A DNA stretch of 20,267 nt. Source: a virus. The stretch lies in IMG/VR virus record IMGVR_UViG_3300044984_001391, positions 1 through 20,267 of that record. One strand, given 5' to 3'. The number at the start of each line of letters is the position of its first letter. The first letter of the stretch is position 1. The translations under genes were made by a program, and so were the position numbers. The notes below the pieces were generated by a model, which saw only the letters and a list, made by a program, of their open reading frames with translations, was not told the DNA's origin and did no database searches. Below are positions 1 through 6,263 of this stretch, in pieces.

Positions 1-255
1 GCGGGCTTTATTTTCAACAGGAGTTCGCAAGGGAAACGTGGGATTACAATCCCTCATAGTGTTGGCGTAATAGATGCTGACTATCGTGGAAATTTAAAAG
101 TTTTGCTAAAAAATATTTCGGAAGATCCGTATGTAATCGAGGCTGGCGACCGAATTGCACAGCTTGTGGTACAACGTGTAGAGCTTCCCACATTCTATGA
201 TGCATGGAATGACACACAACGCGGTACTGGCGGTTTCGGCAGTACCGGACAATAA
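1..255 (+). CDS. dut: dUTP diphosphatase, 3' part (5' end outside window)
   Basis: This is the C-terminal 84 residues of a trimeric dUTPase, which hydrolyses dUTP to dUMP and PPi, keeping uracil out of DNA and feeding dTMP synthesis. The reading frame is open from base 1 and stops with TAA at 253-255. Visible family motifs in order: the Arg-Ser-Ser motif 2 (residues 7-9 of the fragment), motif 3 around GVIDADYRG (22-30) with the catalytic Asp, motif 4 GDRIAQLVV, and the C-terminal P-loop-like motif 5 RGTGGFGSTG (74-83) that closes over the triphosphate. The C terminus is complete. The nrdJ start lies 16 nt downstream, so the two nucleotide-metabolism genes are probably co-transcribed. The motif set is unambiguous; only the N-terminal part is missing. 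Confidence 0.95.
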   Translation, partial: AGFIFNRSSQGKRGITIPHSVGVIDADYRGNLKVLLKNISEDPYVIEAGDRIAQLVVQRVELPTFYDAWNDTQRGTGGFGSTGQ

Positions 256-271
256 ACTAGAAAGAGAATTA

Positions 272-2239
272 ATGACAGCAGTAAGCACACGAGCACAAGT
301 AATCACACGGAGAACATATAATAGGCCAACTTCAGACGACGGAAAACAATTTGAAACCTGGGAAGAAACAGTAGCCCGCGTTATTGACCACCAACAGTGG
401 TTATGGGAACGAGCAGTAGCCCGCGATCTTAACGATGTAGAGTACGCAGAGCTTTACGATCTTGAGCAATTGATGCTAGATCGCAAGGTTGCAATGAGTG
501 GTCGTACACTTTGGCTTGGTGGAACCAACGTTGCCAAAACACGTGAAGCATCGCAATTTAATTGCAGCTTTACGCACGTTGAAACAATCTATGACGTTGT
601 TGACGTCTTATGGTTGCTGCTACAGGGTTGCGGCGTAGGTTTCAAGCCAATTGTTGGTACACTAAATGGCTTTAGTAAGCCAATTAAAAATATTCGAGTA
701 GTACGCTCAACACGTACCGAAAAAGGTGGTAATGAACACAATACCGAGACATTTGACCCAGTTACTAAAACTTGGACTATTCAAGTCGGTGACAGTGCAG
801 AAGCATGGGCAAAATCCATTGGTAAACTACTGGCAGGTAAGTATCCAGCGGATACTCTTGTTCTTGATTTTAGTCAGCTTCGCCCAGCTGGTGAAAGGTT
901 GAAAGGTTATGGATGGATTTCTTCAGGCGATGCTGCAATTAGTGCTGCTTATACTTCTATCGCCAATATACTTAACGGCCGTGCTGATAGTCTACTTACT
1001 AGGATGGATATTCTGGACATTGTTAACCATCTTGGCACTATTCTATCCAGCCGTCGCAGTGCTGAAATCGCACTTTTCGATTACGGTCAGCCGGAATGGG
1101 AAGAATTTGCGGTAGCCAAAAAAGACTGGTGGTTGCACAACAATGCACACCGCACACAGTCAAACAATAGTTTAGTGTTTAAAGAGAAACCACTTAAGTC
1201 AGACCTAGAGCGTATTTTCGCAATGATGGTTGAAGCGGGTGGTAGTGAACCAGGATTTATCAATGAAGTTGAAGCACTCCGACGCGCTCCGTGGTTTAAG
1301 GGAGCCAATCCATGCGTTGAAATCTTACTCGGTAACAAAAGTTTCTGTAACCTTACCGAAACTGACATTGCCAAGTTCAAAGGCGACACTGCCGGTTTGC
1401 ACAACGCAATTCGCTTGGCAGCTCGTGCCAACTACCGACAAACTTGCGTTAACTTACAGGACGGTATTCTTCAAGAGTCTTGGCACCTTAACAACTATTT
1501 CATGCGACTTTGTGGAGTGGGACTAACTGGTATCGCTATGCGTCCAGATATGGGTTCTTATGACTATGAGTACTTGAAGCGTACTGCAACTGGTGCTGCT
1601 ATTGGTATGGCTCAGGAATTGGGTTTACCAGCTCCTAAAAATATTACCTGTGTTAAGCCAAGTGGAACACTTAGCAAAATCATGGATACCACAGAAGGCG
1701 TACACAAACCACTAGGAAAGTACATTTTCAATAATGTTCAATTTAGCAAACATGACCCGGTGGTTGAAAAGCTACGTCAAGCTAACTATCGCGTTATTAA
1801 TCATCCTGTTGATGATTCAGGCGTTCTTGTTACATTTCCGGTAGCCTGGGAAGGTGTTCCGTTTGATGTGGTTGAGGGTAAAGAAGTTAACTTAGAGTCT
1901 GCTATTGTGCAACTTGAACGTTATCGCCTTATCCAGACTAGCTGGAATCAGCAAAACACTTCAGTAACAATCAGCTATGACCCTAGCGAAGTTCCTGGTA
2001 TTATTGACTGGTTGCTAGATAATTGGGATTGCTATGTTGGTGTGAGTTTTATCTACCGCACAGACCCAACTAAAACAGCTAAAGACCTTGGCTACCTGTA
2101 CCTACCACAAGAAGTTGTAACCGAACACGATTACAAAGAATATGTTTCCACTCTTGGCGTTGTTGATTTAAACAATACCAATAGTTTCGATGAAATCACC
2201 GATGCCGAATGTGCAACCGGTGCTTGCCCAATTAAATAA
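272..2239 (+). CDS. nrdJ: Adenosylcobalamin-dependent ribonucleoside-triphosphate reductase (class II)
   Basis: Monomeric class II ribonucleotide reductase of 655 aa, which makes dNTPs from NTPs using coenzyme B12 to generate a thiyl radical. Compared with the well-studied Lactobacillus leichmannii enzyme (about 739 aa), the key residues are all present: Cys98 (NCSF, equivalent to C119), Asn346/Cys348/Glu350 in NPCVE (radical Cys, equivalent to C408/E410), Cys359 (SFCN, equivalent to C419, same 11-residue spacing) and a C-terminal pair Cys647/Cys652 (ECATGACPIK) for re-reduction. I chose ATG 272 rather than the in-frame ATG 197, because 197 would overlap dut by 59 nt and 272 sits after an AAAGAGA purine run. 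The enzyme needs cobalamin from the host but no oxygen and no separate small subunit. A short ORF starts 1 nt after the stop. Confidence 0.95.
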   Translation: MTAVSTRAQVITRRTYNRPTSDDGKQFETWEETVARVIDHQQWLWERAVARDLNDVEYAELYDLEQLMLDRKVAMSGRTLWLGGTNVAKTREASQFNCSFTHVETIYDVVDVLWLLLQGCGVGFKPIVGTLNGFSKPIKNIRVVRSTRTEKGGNEHNTETFDPVTKTWTIQVGDSAEAWAKSIGKLLAGKYPADTLVLDFSQLRPAGERLKGYGWISSGDAAISAAYTSIANILNGRADSLLTRMDILDIVNHLGTILSSRRSAEIALFDYGQPEWEEFAVAKKDWWLHNNAHRTQSNNSLVFKEKPLKSDLERIFAMMVEAGGSEPGFINEVEALRRAPWFKGANPCVEILLGNKSFCNLTETDIAKFKGDTAGLHNAIRLAARANYRQTCVNLQDGILQESWHLNNYFMRLCGVGLTGIAMRPDMGSYDYEYLKRTATGAAIGMAQELGLPAPKNITCVKPSGTLSKIMDTTEGVHKPLGKYIFNNVQFSKHDPVVEKLRQANYRVINHPVDDSGVLVTFPVAWEGVPFDVVEGKEVNLESAIVQLERYRLIQTSWNQQNTSVTISYDPSEVPGIIDWLLDNWDCYVGVSFIYRTDPTKTAKDLGYLYLPQEVVTEHDYKEYVSTLGVVDLNNTNSFDEITDAECATGACPIK

Positions 2240-2240
2240 T

Positions 2241-2444
2241 ATGACACAACCTAATCAAAACCCAACTTTCACTTTTGAACTTAATCTTGAAGAAGCTAAT
2301 ATTATTTTAGCTGCGTTACAAGAGATTCCAGCTAAAATCTGCAACCCTATCAGCGAGAAAATCAAAGCTCAAGCGCAGGAACAGATCAACGCTATGCAAC
2401 CTGCAGAAGCTCCAGCTGCTGCAAACGAAGCTGCTGCTGAGTAA
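2241..2444 (+). CDS. Small conserved phage protein of unknown function
   Basis: Encodes 67 aa. The central part reads FTFELNLEEANIILAALQEI, then an amphipathic helical stretch ending in many Gln residues, then an Ala/Pro/Glu-rich tail. From memory, similar 'EEANLILAAL' small proteins recur in aquatic tailed-phage genomes, but I know no function. The start ATG 2241 follows the nrdJ stop by 1 nt (TAATATG), a spacing also seen at other junctions here, which suggests translational coupling. An in-frame ATG at 2190 would lie within nrdJ and is not needed. The gene ends just before a strong terminator, so it is last in the dut-nrdJ transcript. Predicted cytoplasmic; no signal or membrane segment. 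Confidence 0.75.
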   Translation: MTQPNQNPTFTFELNLEEANIILAALQEIPAKICNPISEKIKAQAQEQINAMQPAEAPAAANEAAAE

Positions 2445-2457
2445 TTTTTAGCCAAAG

Positions 2458-2495
2458 AAAAAAGCCCCCGCATCGAAAGATTCGGGGGCTTTTTT
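2458..2495 (+). terminator. Rho-independent terminator after the nrdJ unit
   Basis: GCCCCCG (2464-2470) pairs with CGGGGGC (2483-2489). The flanking A6 and T6 tracts extend the stem and give the U-run. The apex is a GAAA tetraloop closed by ATC/GAT. It sits 13 nt after the stop of the small ORF. The A-tract on the left would also let it work for transcripts from the other strand, but no gene there needs it. Confidence 0.92.
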
Positions 2496-2597
2496 GTCGT
2501 CAAAATTTCGTAACACTCAGCTATGCACTTGCCCAAAAATATCCTGCATAATTTTTTATTACCGTGCATTTTTGCTCCTGGAACCCTAAAAGTTGGG

Positions 2598-2626
2598 TTG
2601 CGCTGTTTCACAAACTGTTGTATAAT
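2598..2626 (+). promoter_or_regulatory. Predicted promoter for the 308-aa gene
   Basis: A perfect -10 TATAAT (2621-2626) follows a weak -35 TTGCGC (2598-2603) with a 17-bp spacer. The -10 is embedded in TATAATTATAT, which recurs at the phoH promoter. It lies between the terminator at 2458-2495 and the gene at 2706, where a promoter is required. With so poor a -35, a phage-modified polymerase is possible: TATAATTA matches the T4 late box TATAAATA at 7 of 8 positions. Confidence 0.65.
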
Positions 2627-2631
2627 TATAT

Positions 2632-2654
2632 CAGTTCTTAAATTTTAAGAACTG
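2632..2654 (+). promoter_or_regulatory. 23-bp perfect palindrome in the 5' leader
   Basis: Left arm CAGTTCTTAAA (2632-2642) and right arm TTTAAGAACTG (2644-2654) are exact reverse complements around one base. It begins 6 bp downstream of the -10, so it spans the expected transcription start. It could be an operator for a dimeric repressor or a hairpin at the mRNA 5' end. There is no U-run, so it is not a terminator. Confidence 0.6.
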
Positions 2655-2659
2655 CGCAG

Positions 2660-2674
2660 TGATACGCAGTATCA
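2660..2674 (+). repeat. Short inverted repeat TGATAC-GCA-GTATCA
   Basis: Six-base arms around three bases, directly after the larger palindrome and 31 bp before the start codon. CGCAGT occurs twice here (2655-2660 and 2665-2670). It may be a second leader hairpin or half-site; too short to be certain. Confidence 0.4.
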
Positions 2675-2705
2675 TATCAATCCACTACATAGGAATTTAC
2701 ACGAT

Positions 2706-3632
2706 ATGGATGATACAACGACTGGCGTACCTGTTTCCCCAGCAGCAACTGAGGAAGTTATGGAAGCGCTTAAACAACAAGCTAGCTTTGCTGACGAATA
2801 CTACAAGCAGCTAGCATCCCAAGTTAAAGAAACTTTAAAGGAAACTAAAATGGCAGATATTATGACTCCAACAATCCCAATGATGATGGGTGGCGGCGGC
2901 GGTGATGGTTTATTCGGTGGCGGAGCAGGTGGCGGCGGTTTAATCGGCGGTCTTATCCTAGGAAGCCTCCTACGCAACGGCGGAAATTTATTAGGTGGTG
3001 AAAACGGAGCAGCAGCAGGTGCAGTTCTACGTAGCCCACCAGAACAAGTTACAGCAAATATGAGCTTAATGGCAGCAATTGGTGCTGTTGATAAGTCAAT
3101 TGCTGTTTCAACAGCAACAATGGAAGCTTCACAAGCTACTCAATCATTGGGTATTATTAGCGCAATTAATGGTGCTAATGCTCCAGTTGCTGGTAAACTT
3201 GATAATCTTAAAGATGTAGTTAACGCTAATGCAGTTGCCTTAATGCAAGGTCAAGCAGCGATTAACCAGAATATCATGGAAAACCGTTATGAACTAAGCA
3301 AAGATATTAGTGCTGATGGTGAAAAGACTCGTGCTTTAATCACTAGCCAATACGAAATCAATCTACAACGTCAACTAGCTGATGCAAATGCAGCAATTAT
3401 TGAACTACGTAGCCGTGAGTATTCAGGTGCTGCTGCTCGCGGTGTTGAGGTTACAACAACCAACAACATCAACCAGATGCAACAACAACAGCAACAACAA
3501 GCTCAGTATGGTCAACTGGCCAATCTGATCTGGAGTTTAGGTCAAAGCATCCGTAACGACAATTCAGCAATCAACGTTGGAAGCGGTACACAAACTTCTA
3601 CTCCAACTAACACAAATACTAACATTCGTTAA
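2706..3632 (+). CDS. Glycine-rich / helical / poly-Q protein, unknown function
   Basis: A 308-aa protein I do not recognise. Residues 1-50 are predicted helical and charged. Residues 62-99 are dominated by Gly with Leu/Ile patches (GGGAGGGGLIGGLILGSLL), reminiscent of membrane-active or flexible linker segments. Residues about 115-245 are Ala/Gln/Asn-rich and probably long helices. Residues 257-270 are almost all Gln, followed by a short hydrophobic helix and an Asn/Thr tail. No signal peptide or enzyme motif. The gene stands alone between its own promoter/leader and a terminator, which points to independent, perhaps high, expression. A virion or scaffold-like role would fit the composition, but this is inference. 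The start is supported by TAGGAA upstream and absence of alternatives. Confidence 0.85.
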   Translation: MDDTTTGVPVSPAATEEVMEALKQQASFADEYYKQLASQVKETLKETKMADIMTPTIPMMMGGGGGDGLFGGGAGGGGLIGGLILGSLLRNGGNLLGGENGAAAGAVLRSPPEQVTANMSLMAAIGAVDKSIAVSTATMEASQATQSLGIISAINGANAPVAGKLDNLKDVVNANAVALMQGQAAINQNIMENRYELSKDISADGEKTRALITSQYEINLQRQLADANAAIIELRSREYSGAAARGVEVTTTNNINQMQQQQQQQAQYGQLANLIWSLGQSIRNDNSAINVGSGTQTSTPTNTNTNIR

Positions 3633-3643
3633 TATTTAGTTTT

Positions 3644-3679
3644 AAAGCCTCCAAGACCACAAGTCGTGGAGGCTTTTTT
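3644..3679 (+). terminator. Rho-independent terminator after the 308-aa gene
   Basis: AAAGCCTCCA (3644-3653) pairs with TGGAGGCTTT (3667-3676), with an inner GAC/GTC pairing and a T6 tract (3674-3679). It ends only 15 nt before the next ATG, so there is no room for a promoter between it and the downstream genes. Confidence 0.9.
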
Positions 3680-3694
3680 CATAAAGGAGTTGTT

Positions 3695-4135
3695 ATGCAA
3701 CAACAACAATTTATGCCCTTTGGTTGGCCTACACTTGGGTATTTACCACTACCGCCTATTATAGATGACAAAGACTTATTTATTAATAGTATTGTTAATG
3801 GCGGAACTCCAGGTCCAGCTGGACCTCCAGGCCCTCCCGGCCCTCCTGGTACTCCTGGATTAGTACCGGTTACTATAATTACTACAACGCCTTATGCAGC
3901 TGCATTAACTGACTACTATCTAGCTGTAGATGTAGCTGGGCCTGCTAGTATAGTACTACCAGTTGCCCCTGTTGGCACAGTCTTTGTTGTAAAGGACATA
4001 GATGGTGATGCTAATACCAATCCCATAACAATCACGGCTAGTACTACCATTGACGGTGCTGCTAGTGCAACAATCAACTCACCCTATGGTAGCCTAACTT
4101 TTATATTTAACGGCACCGAGTGGAATATTATCTAA
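3695..4135 (+). CDS. Collagen-like virion protein, paralogue A
   Basis: 146 aa. The N-terminal 35 residues are Trp/Pro/Leu-rich and lack a signal peptide. Residues 37-55 form six Gly-X-Y triplets (GTPGPAGPPGPPGPPGTPG), enough to seed a collagen triple helix, so the protein is probably a trimer. Residues 60-146 are a beta-rich domain with the pattern DYYLAVD, LP, VVKDIDG, NPITIT, TIDG, PYGSLTFIFNGTEWNII, shared with the next two genes. The SD AAAGGAG (3684-3690) is close to consensus, 4 nt before the ATG. Collagen-like segments are common in phage tail fibres and head or tail decoration proteins, so a surface-exposed structural role is inferred; the target is unknown. Confidence 0.85.
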   Translation: MQQQQFMPFGWPTLGYLPLPPIIDDKDLFINSIVNGGTPGPAGPPGPPGPPGTPGLVPVTIITTTPYAAALTDYYLAVDVAGPASIVLPVAPVGTVFVVKDIDGDANTNPITITASTTIDGAASATINSPYGSLTFIFNGTEWNII

Positions 4136-4144
4136 GGAACAATT

Positions 4145-4543
4145 ATGTCATACACAAACAACCCAACATCAATCCTAGCCGGTACAGGCATTACAGTAAC
4201 GCCAACAGCTGGCACAGGTGCTAATACTATTACAATCAGCGCAACGGGTACTCCTGTTCAAGCTGTACAAATAGCTGTAGCTACACCTGTTACGGTAACA
4301 AACGCTGATGACGTAGTAAGTGTTGAAGTACCTGGCCCAGTTGCTGTGGCAGTAGATTTACCTGCTGGCACAACTGGACAATTATTTTACGTTAAAGATG
4401 GATTAGGTTTAGCAGCACCAGCAACACCTATTACTATTACACCAGCTGCTGGAACTATTGATGGATCAGCAACCGCTACTATTGACACACCATATGGAGC
4501 ATTAACCCTAGTATACAGTGGTGTACAGTGGTTGATATTATAA
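4145..4543 (+). CDS. Beta-rich virion protein, paralogue B
   Basis: 132 aa without collagen triplets. The first 35 residues (SILAGTGITVTPTAGTGANT) have a fibre-shaft-like Gly/Thr/Ile pattern. The remaining domain matches the C-terminal half of paralogue A: LPAGTTGQLFYVKDGLG, then PITITPAAGTIDG, then TPYGALTLVYSGVQWLIL. An AAGGA Shine-Dalgarno precedes the ATG, and the gene lies 9 nt after gene A. The shared C-terminal domain with a varied N terminus suggests duplication followed by swapping of the attachment part. Structural role inferred; no catalytic motif. Confidence 0.82.
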   Translation: MSYTNNPTSILAGTGITVTPTAGTGANTITISATGTPVQAVQIAVATPVTVTNADDVVSVEVPGPVAVAVDLPAGTTGQLFYVKDGLGLAAPATPITITPAAGTIDGSATATIDTPYGALTLVYSGVQWLIL

Positions 4544-4544
4544 T

Positions 4545-5021
4545 ATGAGCTATACCAGACAACCTAATTCAGTATTAGCAGGCCGAGCATTAGTTCAAAA
4601 TCCTCCCGCTAATACAACATCACCTCCAGGAGTACTAGCCGTTAAACTTGATGCTAATATTGCTACTAATACTGAACTAGGAGTAGTGCAAGTAGGGGCT
4701 GGTTTAAGTGTTACACCTCTTGGAGTACTGTCTGTTAATAGTGGAATAGGGCTATTTCCAGTAAAAATAGCCAATGCTAATTATACTGCACTATCTACAG
4801 ATTATTATATTGGTGCTAATACTAGCGGTATAACTATTACGCTGCCAGCCGGCATTACCGGCAAGATTTACACGGTAAAAAATCAAGTAAATGGAAATAT
4901 AACTCTGGTAGGTACTGGCGGACAACAAATTGATAGCCAAAACCATAAGAACATAGGTTCTAATGATTGTGTTATTGTACTATTTAACGGTACTCGTTGG
5001 AGTATAATCTCAAAGGAATAA
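4545..5021 (+). CDS. Tail-fibre-like virion protein, paralogue C
   Basis: 158 aa. It starts with MSYTRQPNSVLAGRALVQ, parallel to the start of paralogue B (MSYTNNPTSILAGTG). The middle has TELGVVQVGAGLSVTPLGVL, a phrase typical of phage fibre shafts. The C-terminal domain is the most diverged of the three: LPAGITGKIYTVKNQVNG, QQIDSQNHKNIG, VIVLFNGTRWSIISKE. The ATG follows the previous stop by 1 nt (TAATATG). No signal peptide. Probably a virion surface or fibre protein expressed with A, B and the Dps-like gene from one mRNA. Confidence 0.82.
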   Translation: MSYTRQPNSVLAGRALVQNPPANTTSPPGVLAVKLDANIATNTELGVVQVGAGLSVTPLGVLSVNSGIGLFPVKIANANYTALSTDYYIGANTSGITITLPAGITGKIYTVKNQVNGNITLVGTGGQQIDSQNHKNIGSNDCVIVLFNGTRWSIISKE

Positions 5022-5022
5022 T

Positions 5023-5460
5023 ATGGATGATCTAAAACTGGCGTTAAAAAACGCTTTTGCAACAACTTATGCGTTCTTAGTGAAAGCGGAAAACTTTCAC
5101 TGGAACGTAACAGGCGTGGACTTTTTACAGTACCACGAATTATTTGGAAAAATATACGACGAGGTAGATGATGAACTTGACGATTTTGCTGAGCATCTTC
5201 GTGCTTTACGTTGTTGGGTGCCTGTTAGTTTCTCACAACTTGCGGAGTACTCGTCGATTGCAGACACTGTGGAAGTGTTACCTAAAAATGAAATGCTGCG
5301 CACGCTATACGTTGACAACGGAAAAGTGCACGAAGACCTTCTAGCTGCCTATGCTCTTGCAGAAGAGTATGGTGAACAAGGTTTGTGTGCATTTTTAAGT
5401 GAACGAATTGATGCCCACCGTAAACATGGATGGATGTTATACTCCTCAATGGAGCTGTAA
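5023..5460 (+). CDS. Dps-like ferritin (DNA/iron protection protein)
   Basis: 145 aa with the Dps four-helix layout. Known Dps proteins form 12-mers that oxidise and store iron using H2O2, and some bind DNA. Compared with E. coli Dps, H51 corresponds to His26 (FHWNVTG), H63 to His38 (QYHEL), D78 to Asp53 and E82 to Glu57 (DDFAEHLRAL). The D67 position is Gly42, so one iron ligand is altered unless Asp46 takes over. The C terminus SERIDAHRKHGWML is typical of Dps. The Lys-rich N-terminal tail of E. coli Dps is absent, so DNA binding is uncertain. The gene starts 1 nt after paralogue C with AAAGGA upstream, and ends at the bidirectional terminator. It may protect phage DNA or bind iron in the infected cell. 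Confidence 0.85.
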   Translation: MDDLKLALKNAFATTYAFLVKAENFHWNVTGVDFLQYHELFGKIYDEVDDELDDFAEHLRALRCWVPVSFSQLAEYSSIADTVEVLPKNEMLRTLYVDNGKVHEDLLAAYALAEEYGEQGLCAFLSERIDAHRKHGWMLYSSMEL

Positions 5461-5463
5461 AGA

Positions 5464-5499
5464 AAAAAGCCCTTAACTAGTAATAGTTAAGGGCTTTTT
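5464..5499. terminator. Bidirectional terminator between convergent dps-like gene and phoH
   Basis: A perfect 16-bp stem (5464-5479 with 5484-5499) with a 4-nt loop, carrying A5 on the left and T5 on the right, so each strand reads a GC-containing hairpin followed by U residues. It lies between the ends of two convergent genes (stops at 5460 and 5502), and serves both transcription blocks. Confidence 0.93.
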
Positions 5500-5501
5500 G
5501 T

Positions 5502-6206
5502 TTAATTGTTATAAGCTAAGATAACTTGCTTACACATTTGTGATCTGACAATATCTTCATCACGGAAACTTACTATTTCCACACCCGGTATGTGCTGTAG
5601 TCGCTTTACAGCATCAAGCAATCCAGTATCTGGAATATCGGTTTGTTTAGGGTCTCCACTTAATATAACCTTGCAATTTTTACCAATACGGCTCAGCATC
5701 ATCTTAAACTCAGTTTTTGTTAAGTTTTGTGCTTCGTCAACTAAGATAATGCAATTATCAAAGCTTGCTCCACGCATAAATCCAAGCGGCTTAGGTTCAA
5801 TATTTTTTGCTTTGAGTGCATAGTCATAGAAACCTTTGCCTAGAGTGCGCGTAAACACTTGGTCGAATGGTTGAAGGTAAGGTGCGTATTTTTCATCAAT
5901 CTCGCCAGGCAAGAAGCCTAGACCACGACCTGTTTCCACGTTTGGTCGTGTTAATATAATTTTTGAAATTCGGCGATGATAAAGTTCTCCTGCTGCGTAA
6001 CTGGCTGCAACGTATGTTTTACCAGTACCTGCACTACCTATACCAAAAATAATTTCAGAAGACTTAATAGCTTCCAAATATTCGCCTTGAATATAGTTTA
6101 GTGGTTTAACATCCCTGAAACCAAACTCTACTTGATTTGGAGTACTGCTGTGAGATGCTGTTTGCGTTTGAACTTTGCGGGCTTTTTTGCCTGAGGAACT
6201 TGCCAT
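5502..6206 (-). CDS. phoH: PhoH-like P-loop ATPase
   Basis: 234 aa. PhoH proteins are RecA-like-fold NTPases often carried by aquatic phages; some have RNA helicase or ribonuclease links, and the phage role is unsettled. Walker A GSAGTGKT is at residues 57-64 and Walker B IILVDEAQN at 153-161. Family signatures NVETGRGLGFLPGEIDEKY (about 89-107) and ILSGDPKQTDIP (181-192) are present. The first 30 residues are Ser/Lys/Thr-rich and probably disordered. AAGGAAA precedes the ATG at a good distance. The gene has its own near-consensus promoter just upstream but could also be reached by read-through from the left-pointing operon, since no terminator is seen between them. Confidence 0.95.
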   Translation of the reverse strand: MASSSGKKARKVQTQTASHSSTPNQVEFGFRDVKPLNYIQGEYLEAIKSSEIIFGIGSAGTGKTYVAASYAAGELYHRRISKIILTRPNVETGRGLGFLPGEIDEKYAPYLQPFDQVFTRTLGKGFYDYALKAKNIEPKPLGFMRGASFDNCIILVDEAQNLTKTEFKMMLSRIGKNCKVILSGDPKQTDIPDTGLLDAVKRLQHIPGVEIVSFRDEDIVRSQMCKQVILAYNN

Positions 6207-6230
6207 GTATTTCCTTGTTAGTAGATAAAA

Positions 6231-6263
6231 GTTGAGGCGACCATATAATTATATCACCTCAAC
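6231..6263 (-). promoter_or_regulatory. Inverted repeat around the phoH -10 box (possible operator)
   Basis: GTTGAGG (6231-6237) and CCTCAAC (6257-6263) are exact 7-base inverted arms. Between them lies the self-complementary ATATAATTATAT (6243-6254), which contains the -10. The placement over the promoter core suggests a binding site for a repressor or a phage transcription factor. The spacers to the two arms differ (5 and 2 nt), so symmetry is not perfect. Confidence 0.5.

Larger units (their letters stand above)
2496..2705 (+). promoter_or_regulatory. Non-coding leader region before the 308-aa gene
   Basis: 210 bases without a credible gene. From left to right it holds AT-rich sequence with a small AACCC/GGGTT inverted pair (2583-2587, 2595-2599), a promoter-like element (2598-2626), a 23-bp palindrome (2632-2654), a second short inverted repeat (2660-2674), and a Shine-Dalgarno-like TAGGAA about 11 nt before the ATG at 2706. 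The whole looks like a promoter plus structured 5' UTR. Confidence 0.7.

Noticed and set aside
197-271. In-frame upstream ATG for nrdJ at 197, adding 25 residues
   Set aside because: It would overlap dut by 59 nt and the extra residues do not resemble the reductase; the ATG at 272 gives a family-like N terminus.
909-1526. Several ORFs of 68-114 aa inside nrdJ on both strands
   Set aside because: The nrdJ frame has family motifs throughout; the others have no motifs or ribosome sites.
2496-2597. Possible small RNA or tRNA gene in the gap after the nrdJ terminator
   Set aside because: No cloverleaf, no T-loop sequence and no stable stem apart from a 5-bp pair.
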